From Clostridia bacterium (GTDB taxonomy: Bacteria > Bacillota > Clostridia > UMGS1840), in contig JAFUIN010000006.1 in assembly GCA_017468465.1 (NCBI GenBank), positions 1 through 60,714 on the forward strand: a stretch of 60,714 bases of DNA, written 5' to 3'. The translations under genes and the position numbers were made by a program. Below, piece after piece: positions 60,436 through 60,714 of the stretch. How positions within the stretch are numbered: the first letter of the stretch is position 1; each line of letters opens with the position of its first letter. The notes beneath the pieces were generated by a model, which saw only the letters and a program-made list of their open reading frames with translations, did no database searches and was not told where the DNA came from.

Positions 60436-60485
60436 TAGGTTTGCCCCAGAAATCTTTTGCAGGCTCGTTTTGAGAAATAAAAAAA

Positions 60486-60518
60486 TGAGCAGACACCTTG
60501 CGGTGCTGCTCAGTTTTT
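60486..60518. terminator. Bidirectional terminator beside the IS
   Basis: TGAGCAG-A-CACC pairs with GGTG-CTGCTCA around TTGC, with five T residues on the plus side and a T run on the minus side. It stops transcription leaving the IS towards pnuC. The flanking 60519-60573 shows nothing else. Confidence 0.85.
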
Positions 60519-60573
60519 CACAATTACATATTACTTCAAATTGTCATGTTTAATTTTAGGGAATAGTGAAGAG

Positions 60574-60714
60574 TGGATCAATGTCAATAAAGTAGACAGT
60601 AAAAAGAGAAAAAATTATACAGACATAAGCAATGCCTCCTTTTGGTTAGGAGTAAGACCATTATTGTGTGAGTGAGGTCTGACAGAATTGTAAAAACCAT
60701 TTATGTAAGTAAAA
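60574..60714 (-). mobile_element. 3' end of an IS3-family insertion sequence
   Basis: A TG...CA-type terminal sequence (about 60574-60598, minus strand TGTCTACTTTATTGACATTG...) is followed inward by the transposase end. The element continues beyond the window. Confidence 0.65.
60615..60714 (-). CDS. IS3-family transposase (OrfB), C-terminal fragment
   Basis: The last 32 residues of a minus-strand frame read FTYINGFYNSVRPHSHNN and then GLTPNQKEALLMSV before a TAA. This is the typical end of IS3/IS150 OrfB integrase cores (Y-I-x-x-F-Y-N-x-x-R-x-H, then L-T-P-x-Q). The start lies beyond the window. Confidence 0.88.
   Translation of the reverse strand, partial: FTYINGFYNSVRPHSHNNGLTPNQKEALLMSV

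Noticed and set aside
1-60714. tRNA, rRNA, CRISPR array, prophage or replication origin
   Set aside because: I looked for cloverleaf ends, regularly spaced direct repeats, phage structural genes and DnaA-box clusters and saw none that I could support.

Overview
The window reads as chromosome of a low-to-moderate GC Bacillota (Clostridia-type anaerobe, possibly from the gut). Supporting signs are WhiA, single-chain GlyRS, RecX, a CD1247-type protein, two T-box leaders, Bacillota promoters and AGGAGG ribosome sites, an SLH-domain envelope protein, and ferredoxin-dependent 2-oxoacid oxidoreductases. Both ends of the window lie in insertion sequences: an IS30-family start at the left edge and an IS3-family end at the right edge. 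No rRNA, tRNA, CRISPR or prophage was seen.

Layout. 1-2050: IS30 fragment, then a secreted protein with a copper-amine-oxidase-N-like domain behind a palindromic operator candidate. 2052-18512 (minus strand): a long tightly packed series, read from high to low coordinates as arylacyl-CoA ligase, iorA, iorB, LCP protein, recX, rimO, PHP phosphatase, ROK kinase, murB, whiA, dnaE, lipoprotein, PPC protein, thioesterase, efp, CD1247 protein. 18661-20540 (minus): sodium:solute symporter behind a T-box with a Tyr (UAC) specifier. 20719-38985 (plus): cdnL/carD, ispD, ispF, ECF S-component, rdgB, murC, a degenerate M42-like protein, a B12/radical-SAM protein, rsmE, glyS, thiI, U32 peptidase, tadA, a flavoprotein, HAD phosphatase and GNAT. 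39214-44974: two fucose-isomerase-family genes and an aldose-epimerase-like gene on minus, with purC on plus between them. 45110-48031: ktrB, ktrA and a PocR-AraC regulator. 48081-51388: a T-box with a Phe (UUC) specifier, then paaK, a tandem-ACT protein and DAHP synthase. 51732-59548 (minus): a MacAB-like exporter, an SLH protein and a two-component system. 59594-60435 (minus): pnuC with a structured leader.

How genes work together. The most interesting theme is aromatic amino acid supply. One locus pairs a Tyr-type T-box with a symporter, an acyl-CoA ligase and IorAB. The other pairs a Phe-type T-box with phenylacetate-CoA ligase, an ACT sensor and DAHP synthase. Control by uncharged tRNA argues that the ligases and IorAB run reductively, from arylacetate through arylacetyl-CoA to arylpyruvate and then Phe or Tyr. 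This is an inference, but every component is visible.

Intergenic regions from 28 to 52 kb carry dispersed repeats: a MITE/REP-like family with AAGGCGCAGA-type ends, a GTCATTCTGAG palindrome family and a CTTCCCC hairpin family. They explain most of the gene-free stretches.
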